A stretch of 64,000 nt of DNA from Pandoraea pneumonica (GTDB taxonomy: Bacteria; Pseudomonadota; Gammaproteobacteria; Burkholderiales; Burkholderiaceae), in contig NZ_CABPSK010000001.1 of assembly GCF_902459645.1 (NCBI RefSeq), forward strand, positions 434,001-498,000. Direction: 5' to 3'. A program made the position numbers and the translations under genes. This document shows, in pieces, positions 7,401 to 16,787 of this stretch; the first letter of the stretch is position 1, and every line of letters starts with the position of its first letter. The notes under the pieces were generated by a model. It was not told the origin of the DNA and searched no databases. It worked only from the letters and a program-made list of their open reading frames with translations.

Positions 7401-9931
7401 GACCCGTCTCCTTGGCTCTGTGAAGCAAGCGGTGTGCGCCCGCGCGTCGGCTTAGGCTCCTCTGCCAGCGTACCGAACGCAATGCACACGACCGGCCCGA
7501 TGCGCGCGATTTCGCCATCGGGCGGCGCTTGCCAGTCGAACGTCGCGCGGCAACGTTGCGCGCCATCGTGCGATTCGAGTGTGTTGCGCGGCGCGAGTGT
7601 GTCGATGAACGCTTCGCCGTCGTAACCCACGACGGTGACGAAGCCGCTTTGCAAGTGCCGCACCGAGGCGCCCGGCCGCAGCGGCTGGCCCATCGCGCTC
7701 ACCAGCGTGATCAACGCCGCGCGATAGCGCCGCACGGGGAAACGCACGAGGACCCCCGCGCCCGATTGCGGCGCGATACGGTGCTCGGTCGTCACCACTT
7801 CCAAATCGGCCGGTAGGCGCATCGGATCGATGCCGATACGGGCACGCTCGAAACCGTTCAAATCAGGCACGAGAAAGTAGCCGCGCGCGTCGGTCTGTCC
7901 GATCGGCACCGACTCCCGCAGCACCGGCACATCGGCCTGACCGTCCGTACTGACAAGCGCGAACGCGTCGTAAGTGCGCCGTGTCGCGTGAAGGCTCTTG
8001 TCCATGACGACGAGCGCACCGGTCATGCCGACGGCTGCCCCGCGTTGTTGGCCCACCTGCTGCGCCAGCGCCGACACTTCGCCATGGCGGCCGAGGTAGC
8101 GTAGTTCCCCTTGTGCCGTGCGCTGCGAGAACGCGTGGCCGCCGAGCACCTGCCAGCCCCATCCGCCGCCGTAATCGGGCGTGCGGCCAGCCGATGCCCA
8201 CGCTTGCGTTTGCCCGTCCTGTTGCGTGACTGACGCGCTGCCCAGCACGCCATTGCCCAGCAGCAGGCTCAACATCGCAAACACGCCATGCGAACCGCGT
8301 CGCGCAAGGTCGCGAAAACCGCCGATAGACAACATGCCGCGCGAACTGGCTGGCACGTTCAGGCTGGCGGACAGCACGCGCGTGGCCCGCTGGCGCGGCG
8401 TGCGTTGCCCGAAGTACGCCAGCGATGCGGTGCCGCCTTTTCCCCAGGGCACGGATACGCTGACGCGCTCGCTGGCGGTTGGCGCAGGCGCGCCGTCGAG
8501 CGATGCGAGATCGCGGTAGCGGCCTGCCGTGCGGATGATCTGCGAGTCGACGCTCACGTGCCGCGAAATGTACTGATAGCCCACGCTCCACTGCGCGCCA
8601 GTGCGACGCCCTCCCGACGCGGCCATGGCAGCACTGACGACACCGGCACGGCGCAGTGCCATCAGCGCCCCGGCACCCGCCATGGCGAGACGCTTTCCCG
8701 TCTGCGCCTGGGCCTCCACGGTGAGCGTATCGGTTACGCCGTACCGTGCCGCCACCGACGCTACCGGATGATGCCGATAGGAAAACGAGCGCACGCCGTA
8801 GTCGTCGCGCGGCAAGCCCGCCTCCAGAGAAAAGCTCGACAGTCCCTTCGCCAGCAGCCGCGGATCGATGTAGAGCGGCACGGTCGTGATTTGCTCGCGC
8901 CCGAGCGCATCGCGCGTCACCAGACTCGCCTGCATATCGCCCGTGAGACCGGGGGCTTCCTGAATGACGAACGGCCCCGGCGGCACGCGGCTGCCGAAGC
9001 GCTTGACGCCGTCGAGATAAAGATCGACGGACGACGGCACGACGGCGCTGCCGCGCAGGGCAGGGACCGGGAAGGTGACCAGATCGGGCCGCAAGCTGAA
9101 GTTGCGCCGCCATTGCAGCCCGGCGATTCGCACGGAGCGGGTCCATGCAAGCGAGCCGGTGATCAAGTCGCCTGTGGTCCAACTGGTCAGCGTGGCGGGG
9201 TCGTTGCGCTGCCACGCGGTGTCGTAACGAAGGTAACCGCGTCGCCAAGGCGAGTGCTCGACGAGGCCCGTCTGCGAGAGCGTGGCGCCGGACCAGAAGC
9301 CGCGCACTTCACTCCACACCGACGCGCGTGTCTGGTAATCGCGCTGTAAGTAGCCGTCGTAGTTGACGATCAGGCCGGGGTCGGCCGTCGCATCGATGGG
9401 CCCGGGGAGTTCATCGCTAATGCCACCGATGCCACCCACGCGGTAAGGCGTGAGCCAGGCGTCGCTCACGCGCAAATCGATGTGCTGGCGGGTGGCGTGA
9501 TACGTGGCGTGCACGCCGTCTAGCGTGTCGAGATCGATCTCGCGGGCGTCGTAGAGCGTGTCTTCGTCGTTGTCATCGCGGTTGTCATTACCTGGCAGGG
9601 TGCTCGCGGTAAGGCCCAGCTCGCGTAGGTCGCTTGCGCGGATCCACCAGTGGTTGTTGCGTCGTACGAACGGCGCAAGGCGTCCGGTCGGCTCGCCGTT
9701 GATCGACACATCGAGCACGTAATGTCCGTCGGGTGCCGCCCGAGTCGATGCCGACGATGCCAGCGATGTCCTTGATGCGACAGACGCCCCAGCCTCGGGC
9801 ATCGCCACAGGTAACGTTGCCGACGTTGCCAAAGCCGCCGACGCGGCTGCGCCCACTGTCATCGTCGACACAATGACGCTCGCCGCAGCAGCGGGGGCGA
9901 GGTACACACGGCCACGCCTAGCGCTCGCCAT
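7397..9931 (-). CDS. Chaperone-usher pilus outer-membrane usher
   Basis: An 844-aa FimD/PapC-family usher, which forms the outer-membrane pore and assembly platform for pili. The chosen ATG overlaps the chaperone gene by 14 bases and opens a signal-like hydrophobic stretch; an in-frame start 81 bases upstream lies deep inside the chaperone gene. The N-terminal domain begins LDVSINGEPTG, followed by DLRELGL. The barrel and plug region includes VPSSVDLYLDGVKRFGSRVPPGPF and VIQEAPGLTGDMQASLVTRDALG, typical of ushers. The C-terminal region has PDLNGFERARIGIDPMRLP and VRFPVRRYRAALI. It resembles the archaic/Csu (spore-coat-U associated) ushers. The stop codon overlaps the start of the two-domain subunit by four bases, so the cluster is translated as one coupled unit. 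Confidence 0.9.
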   Translation of the reverse strand: MASARRGRVYLAPAAAASVIVSTMTVGAAASAALATSATLPVAMPEAGASVASRTSLASSASTRAAPDGHYVLDVSINGEPTGRLAPFVRRNNHWWIRASDLRELGLTASTLPGNDNRDDNDEDTLYDAREIDLDTLDGVHATYHATRQHIDLRVSDAWLTPYRVGGIGGISDELPGPIDATADPGLIVNYDGYLQRDYQTRASVWSEVRGFWSGATLSQTGLVEHSPWRRGYLRYDTAWQRNDPATLTSWTTGDLITGSLAWTRSVRIAGLQWRRNFSLRPDLVTFPVPALRGSAVVPSSVDLYLDGVKRFGSRVPPGPFVIQEAPGLTGDMQASLVTRDALGREQITTVPLYIDPRLLAKGLSSFSLEAGLPRDDYGVRSFSYRHHPVASVAARYGVTDTLTVEAQAQTGKRLAMAGAGALMALRRAGVVSAAMAASGGRRTGAQWSVGYQYISRHVSVDSQIIRTAGRYRDLASLDGAPAPTASERVSVSVPWGKGGTASLAYFGQRTPRQRATRVLSASLNVPASSRGMLSIGGFRDLARRGSHGVFAMLSLLLGNGVLGSASVTQQDGQTQAWASAGRTPDYGGGWGWQVLGGHAFSQRTAQGELRYLGRHGEVSALAQQVGQQRGAAVGMTGALVVMDKSLHATRRTYDAFALVSTDGQADVPVLRESVPIGQTDARGYFLVPDLNGFERARIGIDPMRLPADLEVVTTEHRIAPQSGAGVLVRFPVRRYRAALITLVSAMGQPLRPGASVRHLQSGFVTVVGYDGEAFIDTLAPRNTLESHDGAQRCRATFDWQAPPDGEIARIGPVVCIAFGTLAEEPKPTRGRTPLASQSQGDGS

Positions 9932-10679
9932 CCGCCGTGGGGCTGGCAGCAAACCGCGTCGGCACGGTATCGATGCGCGATTCCACGGTGAACGGGGCAA
10001 TCGGCGGGGCACCGGCTGGCCAGCTCACGGCGAAGCGCCGCGTTTGCCCGGCGAGTACGTAACCGAGCAGCCCGCGCGTGAGCTCGACGCTGCGGCCCGT
10101 AGCGTCGACCACACGCGTGGCCCCCAACTGAGCATGCCGATCGCCGTCGTTGTGCACGGCGAGCTCGCCTTGCGGCATCTGCATGTCGAAGCGCAACGAC
10201 GGCGTATGCGCATCGCTCGCCTGCACGAAAACGGGCAGCGAGTAGCGCAATCGAATAGTCACGCCCTCGCTGGGCGCTTCGGCCACCGCAGGCAATTCGT
10301 CGACGAGCAGCCGGTAGCTCTGCTCGCCTTGCGCGGGCTCGGGTGTCAGGCGCACGAGTCGCACGATTTGCTGCTCTCCCGGCTCGATACGCAGAATCGG
10401 CGGGCTGGCGATCATCGCGTCGGTCGGGGTCAGCACGTTCTCGCCGTCTTGCTGGGTCCACGCGTACACACGCAATTGCCCGTGGATCGGCAATTCGCCG
10501 GTGTTGCCGAGTGTGAGGGTCGTGGCAGGCTGCGTCGTTGCAAGGTTGACGATCACCGGCGAGACCTGAAGGCTCGCGCCGTTCCCATCGGTCACGCACA
10601 ACGTCAGCAAAGCGACGAACGCGCCGCCCGCCGCGCGAACGGCGTGTCGGCAAGCGTCGGGTCTCGTGAGGGTAGTCAT
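9918..10679 (-). CDS. Periplasmic pilus assembly chaperone
   Basis: A 253-aa PapD-like chaperone with a signal peptide ending near NGASL. The immunoglobulin-like N-terminal domain shows VSPVIVNLATTQPATTLTLGNTG and the conserved G1-strand region PPILRIEPGEQQIVRLVRL. The second domain carries IRLRYSLPVFV and ends in PFTVESRIDTVP. It should stabilise the pilus subunits encoded on both sides and deliver them to the usher. It follows the small SCPU gene by 10 bases and overlaps the usher gene by 14 bases. Confidence 0.9.
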   Translation of the reverse strand: MTTLTRPDACRHAVRAAGGAFVALLTLCVTDGNGASLQVSPVIVNLATTQPATTLTLGNTGELPIHGQLRVYAWTQQDGENVLTPTDAMIASPPILRIEPGEQQIVRLVRLTPEPAQGEQSYRLLVDELPAVAEAPSEGVTIRLRYSLPVFVQASDAHTPSLRFDMQMPQGELAVHNDGDRHAQLGATRVVDATGRSVELTRGLLGYVLAGQTRRFAVSWPAGAPPIAPFTVESRIDTVPTRFAASPTADGER

Positions 10680-10689
10680 CGCATTGGCC

Positions 10690-11217
10690 TCAGAAATAGA
10701 CAGTTGCCGTCACGCTCGACGTGTAGACGTCCGGCGCGGGCATCGTGGACGACAGCGAGGCTTGTCCATAGACGGTGTAGGTCTTGACCACGCCGCTGCC
10801 TGAGTCGCCGAGCGTATTGGTGCCTTGCGTGTTGCCCCACGGCGTCGCGTGTCCCGAGTCTTGGTAAAGCCCGAACGGAATGGTCGTGGTGTTGCCGGTG
10901 AGCGTGCCCGCCAACAGGCGGTTCGTTTCGGTCGAACTGGCCGTTGTGCCAGCGTTGAGACCGATGTTGTAGCCCGTCGACGAGGTGCAGATGACCGAGA
11001 GGGTGGATGTGCTGGGGATAGGGCCGGTGGCGGAGCCCTGCACGGGCGTGAACGTCATCGGCGTGGCGGCAATCGTGCAGCCGGGCAGAATCGTCAGCGA
11101 CACCAGCATTGTTGCCGTGGCTGAGCCGTTGGAATAGGTAGCGCCTTGCGCGGTACCGCCCAGCGCGAGCAAGCCGACAGCCCCGGTCAGGGCAAGGCAT
11201 AGCAGCGATTTCTTCAT
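10690..11217 (-). CDS. Spore coat U domain (Csu-type) major pilus subunit
   Basis: A 175-aa protein with one SCPU domain. The ATG has AGGAG about seven bases upstream (transcription runs right to left) and yields a good signal peptide, MKKSLLCLALTGAVGLLALG. The mature protein has LPGCTIAATPMTF, a cysteine pair, FGLYQDSGHATPWGN, and ends PDVYTSSVTATVYF, the terminal donor-like strand. It is the first gene of the minus-strand cluster SCPU, chaperone, usher, two-domain SCPU. By position and size it is the likely main shaft subunit, but no experimental homologue was identified here. Confidence 0.85.
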   Translation of the reverse strand: MKKSLLCLALTGAVGLLALGGTAQGATYSNGSATATMLVSLTILPGCTIAATPMTFTPVQGSATGPIPSTSTLSVICTSSTGYNIGLNAGTTASSTETNRLLAGTLTGNTTTIPFGLYQDSGHATPWGNTQGTNTLGDSGSGVVKTYTVYGQASLSSTMPAPDVYTSSVTATVYF

Positions 11218-11735
11218 CGTCGTTCTCCTTTGGAGTCCTACTGGAAAGTGGGGCGATACGAAGCGCGCTTTTGGCACTACGCAGTCAGCGTGAATGGCAC
11301 TCGTTTTACGGACGCTGTCTACGTAGTTTAAGAAGGCATTTGCATGAAATGCGCGGCGTGCACGGGCTTTCGGAATGTTCCCAGTTGAGCGACGAAATGC
11401 CGCACTTGCCGTCTCTGCCGGATACGCGCAACGCGCACGTCAGGGGACGACGCAGTGCGCACGCGCGACGGTGGGCGTTGACGGATGGTTTGTGTCCCGA
11501 GGGCCGTGCGACGCCGTGTCGCAGGGCAAAGTGACGGCGATCAAAGCGAGGGCATGCGGCACAAGCATTCGCGCATATTTCACTTGCCCTCGTTACGTCG
11601 CCGTCTCTAGAATGACTTCTTGACGCGTATCGGGCGTCGTCGGCGCTACCCGCGCGACACAGCGCCTGCGATACGTGTTAAGGGGCCGGGTTCTCAAGCC
11701 CCCATTGCCCGCGGATATTTCACGAGAGGGATGCC
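11218..11735. other. Intergenic region between divergent pilus cluster and hdeD-like gene
   Basis: 518 bases with no convincing ORF. It must hold the promoters for the minus-strand pilus cluster and for the plus-strand HdeD-like gene, but I see no strong -35/-10 pair. Short inverted repeats are present (GCGAGGGCA with TGCCCTCGT near 11548-11596, and GGGGC...GCCCC near 11682-11703), none with a T-tract. Confidence 0.6.
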
Positions 11736-12305
11736 ATGCTCAGACTTCTGTCGAAATACTGGTGGTTGCTCGTTTTACGCGGTGTGCTCGCCGTGGTCTT
11801 CGGCATCGCGGCCTTCGCGCTGCCCGGCGTGACGATTGCCGTGCTGGTGCTGTGCTTCGGTGCGTTCTCCTTTGTCGACGGGGTCTTCTCGCTCGCAGGT
11901 GCCTGGAGTGCACGCAAGGAACACGCTGAATGGTGGCTGCCACTGTTGCAGGGCGTCGTCGGCATCCTCATCGGTGTCCTGACTTATCTCAACCCGGCGT
12001 TGACCGCCGTCGCGTTGCTTATCTATATCGTTGCCTGGAGTTTCGTCACCGGTGTGCTGCAAATCGCGGCCGGTATCGCGTTGCGCCGCGAGATCAAAGG
12101 CGAGCTGTGGATCATTCTTTCCGGTGTATTCAGCATTCTGTTTGCCGTGTTCATCATGTGGCAGCCGGGCGCCGGTGCGCTTGCGCTCATCTGGGCCATC
12201 GGCGCATGGGCCATCGTCTGGGGCGTATTGCTCGTGATGGCAGGCTTCAAACTGCGCGGTGTGGCGCATGACGGCTCGCCAGCCGTGTCGCACGGCGCGC
12301 ATTAA
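11736..12305 (+). CDS. HdeD-family (DUF308) membrane protein
   Basis: A 189-aa integral membrane protein with six predicted helices arranged as three hairpins, the DUF308/HdeD pattern. It begins MLRLLSKYWWLLVLRGVLAV, and GAGAGG lies eight bases before the ATG. Repeated motifs (LRGVLAVVFGIAAF, LLQGVVGILIGVLTY and ILSGVFSILFAVF) show the internal repeat. E. coli HdeD is linked to acid resistance at high cell density; for this homologue only membrane location and family are supported. A dps gene follows on the same strand after 99 bases, so a stress-related unit is plausible. Confidence 0.85.
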   Translation: MLRLLSKYWWLLVLRGVLAVVFGIAAFALPGVTIAVLVLCFGAFSFVDGVFSLAGAWSARKEHAEWWLPLLQGVVGILIGVLTYLNPALTAVALLIYIVAWSFVTGVLQIAAGIALRREIKGELWIILSGVFSILFAVFIMWQPGAGALALIWAIGAWAIVWGVLLVMAGFKLRGVAHDGSPAVSHGAH

Positions 12306-12404
12306 GTCTTTCCCTTCGTCCGCACCGGGGGCTTCGGTCACCGGGTGCCGGCGGATTCCTCCCCCGGCAGCCGCTGCGCTGCCAGACGTCAGCAGGAGTG
12401 TGAA

Positions 12405-12890
12405 ATGGCTCTGAACCATACGCGTAACACCCTAGGTGAAAAGATTCGGATCGAATCGGTCAATCTACTCAATCGGGGGTTGATCAACGGCATCGACGTG
12501 CAGCGTCAGGCGAAGCAGGCGCATTGGAACGTGCACGGCCCGGGCTTCATCGAACTGCACTTGTTGTTCGACGATGTTTATAACGCCGCGATCGAGTGGG
12601 CAGATCTATGCGCCGAGCGTCTCGTGGCGCTGGGCGGTGTCGCCGACGGCCGCGTGCAGACGGTGGCTAAAAAAACCGAGTTGCCGGAGTACAAGAACGA
12701 GTTCAAGCGCGGGCTCGATCACGCGGCCGCGCTGGCCGAAGCTCTGGCCGCTTACGGCGAGATCATTCGCGGCTTGATCGACTCCTCGGCCGAGATCGGT
12801 GACGCCACCACGTCGGACGTTTTCACCGAAATTTCGCGCGGCGTCGACGACCATCTGTGGAAGGTGGAAGCGCACCTGCGCGGCGAGTAA
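12405..12890 (+). CDS. dps: Dps-family DNA-protecting mini-ferritin
   Basis: A 161-aa Dps protein. AGGAG lies six bases before the ATG. The ferroxidase residues known from E. coli Dps map onto H40 (in AHWNVHG), H52, D56, D67 and E71 with the same spacing. Dps dodecamers oxidise ferrous iron with hydrogen peroxide and store it, protecting DNA in stationary phase. The N terminus has few lysines (only K13 before the core), so direct DNA binding may be weak. A strong terminator follows, so the gene is probably the end of a transcript starting at or before the HdeD-like gene. Confidence 0.93.
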   Translation: MALNHTRNTLGEKIRIESVNLLNRGLINGIDVQRQAKQAHWNVHGPGFIELHLLFDDVYNAAIEWADLCAERLVALGGVADGRVQTVAKKTELPEYKNEFKRGLDHAAALAEALAAYGEIIRGLIDSSAEIGDATTSDVFTEISRGVDDHLWKVEAHLRGE

Positions 12891-12942
12891 ATCCACGCGG
12901 CCGTTGCCCGCTACCAGCGGCCGATTCATCCGATCCATTGCT

Positions 12943-12985
12943 AATGCGCGCACCGGCGTTGTCTCGGTGCGCGCATTTGTCGTCC
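12943..12985 (+). terminator. Strong hairpin after dps
   Basis: AATGCGCGCACCG (12943-12955) and CGGTGCGCGCATT (12965-12977) form a perfect 13-bp stem with a 9-base loop, 53 bases after the dps stop. The downstream T content is modest (TGTCGTCC). It lies before the next gene, as expected for a terminator. Confidence 0.78.
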
Positions 12986-13027
12986 ATCTCTCACGCACCT
13001 CGCTAGCTCGTTCCCCTCGGAGCCGTT

Positions 13028-15715
13028 ATGACCACCCGCAATCTGAGCCAAATGTTCCAGCCGAAGTCGGTCGCCGTCATTGGGGCGTCCAACCGCGAGC
13101 GTCGTGTGGGCACGACCGTGCTGCAAAACGTCATCGATGGGGGCTTCGAGGGCGCGATCTATCCGGTGAATCCGAAGTATTCGACCCTCGCGGGGCTCAA
13201 GTGCTATCGCGACGTTGGCGACTTGCCGCAGGCCCCGGACCTCGCGGTGATTTGCACGCCGCCTGCGACCGTGCCGGATCTCATTCGCGATCTCGGCGAG
13301 CGGGGAACGCGGGCCGTGGTGGTGCTCACATCGGGGCTTGCGCGCGAGCGTGATCGTCACGGCGTTACGTTGCAAGAGCGCATGCTCAAGAACGCCAAGC
13401 CGCATGTGCTGCGCATTCTCGGGCCGAACTGCATTGGGCTGCTGAGTCCGGGCATTGGGCTCAATGCGAGCTTCGCGCATATGGGGGCACGGGCGGGGAA
13501 ACTCGCGTTCGTCTCGCAATCGGGGGCGCTCACCACCGCTGTGCTCGACTGGGCCGACGCGCGAGAAATTGGCTTCTCGCATTTCGTCTCGATGGGCGAT
13601 AGCGCCGACGTGGATTTCGGCGACATGCTCGATTACCTCGCGAGCGACCCCGGCACCGATGCGATCTTGATGTACATGGAATCGATTCGCGACGCGCGCA
13701 AGTTCATGTCGGCGGCGCGTGCAGCCTCGCGTAACAAGCCTGTGGTCGTCATCAAATCGGGGCGGGTGCCGGAGGGCGCGCAGGCTGCGGCATCTCACAC
13801 GGGGGCGCTGGCCGGTTCGGACGATGTCTACGACGCGGCCATTCGCCGCGCGGGCATGTTGCGAGTGAATACGACCGACGAGTTGTTTGCTGCCGTCGAG
13901 ACGCTGGCGCGACTGCGACCGTTCTACGGCGACAAGCTCTCGATCATGACCAATGGCGGCGGGGCTGGGGTGATGGCGACCGATGCGTTGGTGCTCGATG
14001 GCGGCAAGCTGGCGCATTTGTCCGACAAGACACAAGCGGCGCTCGACGCGGCACTGCCCAAAACGTTGGGCCGCGTGAACCCGGTGGATATCGGCGGCGA
14101 TGCTGACCTCGAACGTTACACAGCGACGCTCGCCGCGTTGTGCGAAGACCCGGAGACGGCGGCGGTGTTGTTTATTCAAGCGCCGACAGCCGTCATGCCC
14201 AGCGTGGATGTGGCGGGCGCATTGGCGGCGTTGCCCAAGCCGCCGAAGAACGTATTCACATGCTGGCTCGGCGGCGAGACGGCGGAGCGGGCGCGTCGCA
14301 TCTGTCGCGAGGCGGGGCTGCCGACCTACGACACGCCGGAGAACGCCGCGCGCGCCTTCCTCGAAGCGGTGAACTACCGCCGCAATCAGTCGCTGCTGAT
14401 GGAAACGCCGCCGTCGATTCCGCCCGGCTTCGCGCCCGATGTGGCGCGGGTGCGCGCCATCGTCGGCGATGCGATGCGCGAAGGGCGCGAGTTGCTCTCC
14501 GAACCGGAAGCCAAGGGCGTGCTGGCCGCGTATGGCATCCCCGTCGTCGAGACGGTGGTGGCCGACACGCCCGAGCATGCCGCCGAACTGGCGCAGGGGC
14601 TCGGCTTCCCGGTGGCCGTGAAATTGATCTCGCCGGACATCACGCACAAGTCGGACGTGGGCGGGGTGGTGCTCAATATTGAAACCGCCGAACAGGCGTT
14701 GGAAGCGGCGCGCCAAATTCGCAAGCGTGCACTGGCGGCGAAACCCGACGCGCGCGTGACGGGCTATTCCGTGCAGCGCATGGCGAATGGCGCCGAGGCC
14801 TTCGAGTTGATCGTCGGTGTGGCCACCGATAGCGTGTTCGGCCCGGTGCTGCTGTTCGGGCAGGGCGGCACGGCGGTGGAAGTGATTGCCGATCGCACGA
14901 TCGGTCTGCCGCCACTGAATTTGAATCTGGCGCGCGACATGGTGGCGCGTGCGCGTGTGTCGAAGCTGATCGCGGGTTATCGCAATCGCCCGGCTGCCGA
15001 TCATGAGGCGATCTATCTCACGCTGGTGAAGCTCTCGCAACTGGTGTGCGATGTGCCTGAAATCACCGAGTTGGATATCAATCCATTGTTTGCCGATTCG
15101 CACGGCGTGCTCGCGCTCGACGCCCGTATCGTGGCGCGCGCGCCGAAGGCGCCCGGACATGCCCGCTTGGCCATTCGCCCGTATCCGCAGGAACTCGAGA
15201 GCACGGTGGACGCAGGCGGCAAGCCGGTGCGCGTGCGGCCCATCCGCCCGGAGGACGAGCCCGCGTACAACCAGTTCTTCCACACGCTCACGCCGCAGGA
15301 TGTGCAATTCCGCTTCTTCGGGCTGATCAAGGAGTTGTCGCACTCGCAAATGGCGCGCGTCACGCAGATCGACTACGACCGCTCGATGACGTTCGTCGCC
15401 ACGGAAAAAGACGAGGAAGGCAATACGCGGTTGCTAGGCGTGGTGCAAGCGTTGGCCGATCCGGACAATACCGTCGCCGAGTTCGCCGTCACGGTCAGCC
15501 CCGCCGCGCAGGGCAGGGGGCTGGGGCGGGCGTTGATGGAGCACATCATCGACTACAGCCGCAAGCGCGGCACCGGGGAACTCATCGGCTATGTACTCAC
15601 GGCAAATACGCGTATGCTGACACTCGCCCGTCATCTCGGCTTCAAGGAAGACAAAGAGATGGAAGCGGGCATTCTTCATATCCGGCTGCCGCTGCAACAG
15701 ACGGCGCAGGCGTAG
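13028..15715 (+). CDS. PatZ-like NDP-forming acyl-CoA synthetase fused to GNAT acetyltransferase
   Basis: An 895-aa fusion with the layout of protein lysine acetyltransferase Pat/PatZ: CoA-binding Rossmann domain (about 10-135, VAVIGASNRERRVG), succinyl-CoA-ligase-like domains (about 150-450), ATP-grasp domain (about 480-700, GFPVAVKLISPDITHKSDVGG) and a C-terminal GNAT domain (about 725-895) with the acetyl-CoA motif QGRGLGRALM. Histidine 257 in ASHTGALAGSDD aligns with the phospho-histidine of ADP-forming acetyl-CoA synthetases, a residue I recall as lost in enterobacterial Pat. The ligase half may therefore be active. Likely roles are acetylation of metabolic enzymes such as acetyl-CoA synthetase, or acyl-CoA/acetate metabolism. 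It is a single gene between dps and corA. Confidence 0.85.
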   Translation: MTTRNLSQMFQPKSVAVIGASNRERRVGTTVLQNVIDGGFEGAIYPVNPKYSTLAGLKCYRDVGDLPQAPDLAVICTPPATVPDLIRDLGERGTRAVVVLTSGLARERDRHGVTLQERMLKNAKPHVLRILGPNCIGLLSPGIGLNASFAHMGARAGKLAFVSQSGALTTAVLDWADAREIGFSHFVSMGDSADVDFGDMLDYLASDPGTDAILMYMESIRDARKFMSAARAASRNKPVVVIKSGRVPEGAQAAASHTGALAGSDDVYDAAIRRAGMLRVNTTDELFAAVETLARLRPFYGDKLSIMTNGGGAGVMATDALVLDGGKLAHLSDKTQAALDAALPKTLGRVNPVDIGGDADLERYTATLAALCEDPETAAVLFIQAPTAVMPSVDVAGALAALPKPPKNVFTCWLGGETAERARRICREAGLPTYDTPENAARAFLEAVNYRRNQSLLMETPPSIPPGFAPDVARVRAIVGDAMREGRELLSEPEAKGVLAAYGIPVVETVVADTPEHAAELAQGLGFPVAVKLISPDITHKSDVGGVVLNIETAEQALEAARQIRKRALAAKPDARVTGYSVQRMANGAEAFELIVGVATDSVFGPVLLFGQGGTAVEVIADRTIGLPPLNLNLARDMVARARVSKLIAGYRNRPAADHEAIYLTLVKLSQLVCDVPEITELDINPLFADSHGVLALDARIVARAPKAPGHARLAIRPYPQELESTVDAGGKPVRVRPIRPEDEPAYNQFFHTLTPQDVQFRFFGLIKELSHSQMARVTQIDYDRSMTFVATEKDEEGNTRLLGVVQALADPDNTVAEFAVTVSPAAQGRGLGRALMEHIIDYSRKRGTGELIGYVLTANTRMLTLARHLGFKEDKEMEAGILHIRLPLQQTAQA

Positions 15716-15809
15716 GTGTCACGGTTCGCGCTGCCGGTCGAGGGCGGCGCGAGCGCAGTGCCTGGCGCCCGCGCACCGGGCAGGGCAGCCGCCTCGACCA
15801 AGGATACGA

Positions 15810-16787
15810 ATGCTAGTGAACTGCGTGGCCTATGAGGATGGCCGCAAGATTGCCGATCTGCATCCGGACGAAATTTCGGACTATCTCGAACGTCCGCATT
15901 GCTTCGTCTGGGTGGCGCTCAAAGACCCCGGTCCGGGAGAACTCGCGCAAATGCAGCACGAGTTCGGCCTGCACGATCTTGCCGTCGAAGACGCCCAGCA
16001 CGGCCACCAGCGCCCGAAGATCGAACAGTACGGCGACTCGCTCTTTGCCGTGCTTCACGTGCTCAACAAGGACGAAGACGGCGATTTCTCGATCGGTGAA
16101 GTCGCCATCTTCGCAGGGCACAACTACGTGCTCTCGGTGCGCTCGAATGCGACGCAAGGCTTGGGCGCGGTGCGCGCGCGGGCCGAGAAAGAGCCGCACT
16201 TGCTCAAGCAAGGGTCGATCTTCGTGCTGTACGCGTTGATGGACGCTGTCGTCGACAGCTACTTCCCCGTGTTCGACGATCTCGAAGCGCAACTCGAAGC
16301 CATCGAGGCGCAGATTTTCGTGCGCAATGAACCGGCCAAGGGGCGCGAGATCATCGAAGATCTGTACCAACTCAAGCGTCGTCTCATCACGCTGCAACAC
16401 GCTTGCGTGCCGCTGATGGAGGCGGTGAGCAAACTCTTCGGCGCGATGGCCCCGAAGCTGTGCGGCGGTATGCAGGAATACTTCCGCGACGTGTTCGACC
16501 ATTTGCAGCGCATTACGAAGAACATCGACATGCTGCGTGAAATGGTGACGACCGCGCTCTCGGTCAATCTCGGCATGATCTCGCTCGCAGAGAACGAAAC
16601 GACCAAGCGGCTCGGCTCGTTCGCAGCGCTCTTCGCCGTGCCCACGATGATCGCGGGCATTTACGGCATGAACTTCGCCGATATTCCCGAGCTGAAATTT
16701 CAGTACGGGTATCCGGTTTGCGTGGGCGTGATGATCCTCATCGATCTGTTCCTGTTCCTCAAATTCCGCAAGGCAGGTTGGCTGTGA
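15810..16787 (+). CDS. corA: CorA-family magnesium/cobalt channel
   Basis: A 325-aa CorA homologue. The large N-terminal cytoplasmic domain contains HDLAVEDAQHGHQRPKIEQY, the family signature, and the C terminus has two membrane helices. The selectivity motif YGMN is at residues 285-288 at the end of the first helix. The chain ends in a basic tail (KFRKAGWL), as usual. The pentameric channel imports Mg2+ (also Co2+ or Ni2+ in some members). It stands alone on the plus strand. Confidence 0.93.
   Translation: MLVNCVAYEDGRKIADLHPDEISDYLERPHCFVWVALKDPGPGELAQMQHEFGLHDLAVEDAQHGHQRPKIEQYGDSLFAVLHVLNKDEDGDFSIGEVAIFAGHNYVLSVRSNATQGLGAVRARAEKEPHLLKQGSIFVLYALMDAVVDSYFPVFDDLEAQLEAIEAQIFVRNEPAKGREIIEDLYQLKRRLITLQHACVPLMEAVSKLFGAMAPKLCGGMQEYFRDVFDHLQRITKNIDMLREMVTTALSVNLGMISLAENETTKRLGSFAALFAVPTMIAGIYGMNFADIPELKFQYGYPVCVGVMILIDLFLFLKFRKAGWL

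Noticed and set aside
12941-15349. Long minus-strand frame (about 802 codons) opposite the PatZ-like gene
   Set aside because: The translation is His/Arg-rich, typical of antisense shadows; the plus strand has four recognisable domains.
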